Under the pieces are notes generated by a model, which ran no database searches, had not been told where the DNA came from, and saw only the letters and a program-made list of their open reading frames with translations. Position numbers and translations under genes: made by a program. A stretch of 7,196 nt of DNA from Pleurocapsa sp. MO_226.B13. GTDB lineage: Bacteria; Cyanobacteriota; Cyanobacteriia; Cyanobacteriales; Xenococcaceae. Below, piece after piece: positions 5,600-7,196 of the stretch (position 1 is the stretch's first letter; each line of letters starts with the position of its first letter). The DNA is taken from assembly GCA_030064795.1 (NCBI GenBank), contig JASJEI010000410.1:1-7196 (forward strand). The letters are read 5' to 3'.

Positions 5600-6427
5600 G
5601 CTGACCGTTCGACTATAAACCGAGTTGAAAACGCAGGAGAACGATATATTGAGGCTTCGGAGTCTGTTATGAGTTCGTGGCGCAACCATTGTGGTTGCCA
5701 GATACCTGGAGGAGAAGTTAAATGTCAAACCTGTCCTTATTTTATTGACTATATACAGCAGCTTCAATTCATCGTTGACCCTGACGGTAAAGAAGATTTG
5801 GCAGTGTTATTGCCAAACGAAGTTTCTCAGCCTTATTCATCAGAATTTAGACGAGGATGTTTATCAATGTTCCAATTTGGTTACAGTGTTAGTCGCATTA
5901 AGGAACTTACGGGAGTTAATAGCTTAACTACTCTCAGGCGATGGCTGGAGAAAGAAGGTCTGTATAAGAAAGCTCTTGAGTATTCTCAAAAGGAAAAGCA
6001 ACAGTGTTTGGATTTGTATCAATCAGGTAAAACTCCTAAAGAAATTGAAGAGATTACCAGAATTTCGGGGAATGTAATTAGAAGTTGGGCATCTCGTGCG
6101 GGAATTTCTCGCTCGAAAAATCATTACACCCAAGAACAGCAGCAACAAGCAGTTGAGATGTATGCCAAGAACGTTCCCTATGCAGAAATTGAGGCAGCAA
6201 CTGGAGTTCCGCACAGAATGGTTCGGAAGTTTGCCACAAAAGCTGGGGCGAAAAGGAAGAGAAAAGGAAAAGCTGCTACTTACTCAATGGAGTTTAAACA
6301 AGAGTGTTTTGATTTGTTAGCTCAAGGTTTAAAGCCATCACAAGTGGCAGAACTAAAAGGAGTTGCTGCCGATACGATTCGCAAATGGCACAAACGATAT
6401 AGAGAGCAGCAAAAACTTGAGGAGTAG
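5597..6427 (+). CDS. Cys4-cluster protein with four tandem helix-turn-helix repeats
   Basis: A 276-residue putative DNA-binding protein. Residues 31-47 carry His-Cys-x-Cys ... Cys-x2-Cys-Pro (C32, C34, C43, C46), a probable small metal-binding knuckle. After a linker come four related HTH units at about 80-122, 129-170, 177-217 and 229-268. Each starts Tyr-Ser/Thr, usually has a Cys in the first helix, a Gly before the turn and T-G-V or a similar turn, and ends near Arg-x-Trp. Example cores are IKELTGVNSLTTLRRW and VAELKGVAADTIRKW, like the HTH arrays of transposases and recombinases. A basic stretch (KRKRKGK, 219-225) separates the third and fourth units. It follows the recombinase by 38 bp on the same strand and probably shares its transcript. 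A role as accessory or targeting factor for the recombinase is inferred. I do not recognise a named family. Confidence 0.8.
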   Translation: MADRSTINRVENAGERYIEASESVMSSWRNHCGCQIPGGEVKCQTCPYFIDYIQQLQFIVDPDGKEDLAVLLPNEVSQPYSSEFRRGCLSMFQFGYSVSRIKELTGVNSLTTLRRWLEKEGLYKKALEYSQKEKQQCLDLYQSGKTPKEIEEITRISGNVIRSWASRAGISRSKNHYTQEQQQQAVEMYAKNVPYAEIEAATGVPHRMVRKFATKAGAKRKRKGKAATYSMEFKQECFDLLAQGLKPSQVAELKGVAADTIRKWHKRYREQQKLEE

Positions 6428-6495
6428 TGGAATGAAGTTTTAAAGCTTGATTACTATTTTTTACCTTATCGATAAATATTACCGAGGAATTAATT

Positions 6496-6951
6496 ATGGT
6501 TTCTAAGTCTACAATCGCTCAAATCTCCCATACTGGCGAGAAGTATATTAATGCCTACAACCATGAAGTTAAGGATTTTTGGCAGAATCATTGTGGTTGT
6601 ATTAAGCCAGGACTTGAGAGGAAGTGTATAACTTGTCCTTTTGCGATCGAGTTTATTCAAAAAATTCAATCAAAAATTGACCCAGAGGGGGAATTGAAAA
6701 TGACTCAGATTTATCCCCCTCAACGCTCTTTACCCTATTCAGAGTCAGTCAAACGAAGATGTGTGTCGATGTATCAGTTAGGCTATTCTCTAACTCAAAT
6801 CAAGCAATTTACTGGAGTTAGCGACGCTGTTAAATTAAGACATTGGCTTAAAGAAGAAGGCATTTATAAGAGTGCCAAAGATTATTCGGTCGAGCAAAAG
6901 CAGCAATGTTTGGATCTTTATCTAGGCCTAAAGCTAAAGAAGCTACTATAA
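6496..6951 (+). CDS. Truncated paralogue of the Cys4/multi-HTH protein
   Basis: A 151-residue protein, nearly half identical by eye to the first 141 residues of the preceding gene product. The cysteine cluster (C33, C35, C44, C47) and first HTH unit (about 81-123) are intact. The second unit matches only to KQQCLDLY and then changes to an unrelated 9-residue tail (LGLKLKKLL) before TAA, so HTH repeats two to four are missing. The breakpoint at about 6921 lies just before one arm of an inverted repeat (6936-6958), pointing to insertion of an element or a deletion; a frameshift is an alternative. GAGG at 6484-6487 sits 8 bases before ATG, so it is probably translated. With one HTH it might act as a partner or competitor of the full-length protein, or be a non-functional relic. 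Confidence 0.7.
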   Translation: MVSKSTIAQISHTGEKYINAYNHEVKDFWQNHCGCIKPGLERKCITCPFAIEFIQKIQSKIDPEGELKMTQIYPPQRSLPYSESVKRRCVSMYQLGYSLTQIKQFTGVSDAVKLRHWLKEEGIYKSAKDYSVEQKQQCLDLYLGLKLKKLL

Positions 6952-6970
6952 GTGCCAACTTAAAAATATA

Positions 6971-7092
6971 AAGTTCTAGATTTGATTTTAGAATAAGAAC
7001 TTATTGGGTTTTTGCTCAAAAACGATGTTAAAACATCATAAATTTAGCTGATTTTTACATCAAAAGTTCTGACACTACTTCAAAACAGAACT
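6971..7092. repeat. Four AGTTCT-type half-sites and small hairpins
   Basis: AAGTTCT (6971-6977) pairs with AGAACTT (6996-7002). AGTTCTG (7065-7071) pairs with CAGAACT (7086-7092). Between them GTTTTTG/CAAAAAC (7008-7023) and GATGTT/AACATC (7024-7037) make two tight hairpins. The same AGTTCT hexamer therefore occurs four times as two inverted pairs. No gene overlaps this stretch. Confidence 0.45.
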
Positions 7093-7125
7093 ATTTGCTC
7101 AGTATAAAAGCGCGATCGCTTTACT

Positions 7126-7169
7126 AGGATATTAATCGCTGAAAGCTAATTATAGCAAGGATATTAATC
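7126..7169. repeat. 12-bp perfect direct repeat near the right inverted-repeat arm
   Basis: AGGATATTAATC occurs at 7126-7137 and 7158-7169, 32 bp start to start. The second copy ends 4 bp before the right inverted-repeat arm. A HIP1 octamer lies just upstream at 7112-7119. Subterminal direct repeats of this kind can be transposase binding sites, but the function here is only a guess. Confidence 0.45.
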
Positions 7170-7196
7170 CCATTTGGCACTTATCGCAGCTTCCTT

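Larger units (their letters stand above)
6936..7196. mobile_element. Possible MITE or insertion-sequence end with inverted repeats
   Basis: GAAGCTACTATAAGTGCCAA (6939-6958) is matched at 18 of 20 positions by the complement of 7174-7193; pairing extends to 6936-6958 against 7174-7196 with one more mismatch. The paralogue's homology stops next to the left arm. The 215 bp between the arms encodes nothing and contains several small hairpins, typical of a non-autonomous element. The right arm reaches the window edge, so the true boundary is not visible and no target-site duplication can be tested. Confidence 0.45.

Noticed and set aside
6921..6968. Continuation of the truncated paralogue in the next frame (RPKAKEATISANLKI)
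   Set aside because: Only faint resemblance to the second HTH unit and it stops again within 16 codons, so a simple frameshift is not better supported than an insertion.

Overview
The window looks cyanobacterial. It carries three copies of the HIP1 octamer GCGATCGC (176-183, 271-278, 7112-7119), has low GC, and encodes a large serine recombinase resembling XisF of the heterocyst fdxN element. The mix of a partition operon, a decayed integrase, a site-specific recombinase and broken genes points to a plasmid or plasmid-derived island, not core chromosome. This is inference from gene content; no replication gene is recognised.

Layout. 43-369 (minus) is the remnant of a tyrosine integrase that has lost most of its catalytic domain. 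370-752 has no convincing gene, but holds short decayed reading frames and an imperfect 22-bp direct repeat. 753-1812 (minus) is a compact parA-parB-type operon with an 8-bp gene overlap, a good sigma-70-like promoter (1861-1889) and an inverted repeat in its leader. The operon is bracketed by two near-identical AflII-centred palindromes (711-736 and 1955-1974). The upstream one overlaps a second perfect 15-bp inverted repeat, giving a dense AT-rich control or centromere-like region. 2115-2348 (minus) reads as the C-terminal end of an unrecognised protein interrupted by one in-frame TGA.

2364-3779 (plus) is an intact 471-residue protein I do not recognise, followed by a hairpin plus T-run terminator (3822-3846). 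3850-4043 contains two adjacent inverted repeats, the second a 34-bp near-perfect one. 4044-5558 (plus) is the XisF-like recombinase. Its stop is followed closely by a 276-residue protein (5597-6427) with an N-terminal four-cysteine cluster and four tandem helix-turn-helix (HTH) repeats. A truncated paralogue of that protein follows (6496-6951). The truncation coincides with one arm of a 20-bp inverted repeat whose partner lies at the right edge of the window (7174-7193), consistent with a small mobile element that may continue past the end.

How the parts may work together. The parA/parB pair would segregate the replicon, with the palindromes as candidate binding sites. The recombinase and the Cys4/multi-HTH proteins appear to form one co-directional module. 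A reasonable hypothesis is that the HTH proteins are DNA-binding partners that direct or regulate the recombinase. XisH and XisI, the known accessory proteins of XisF, are not seen here. This module is the most interesting candidate for an undescribed system in the window.
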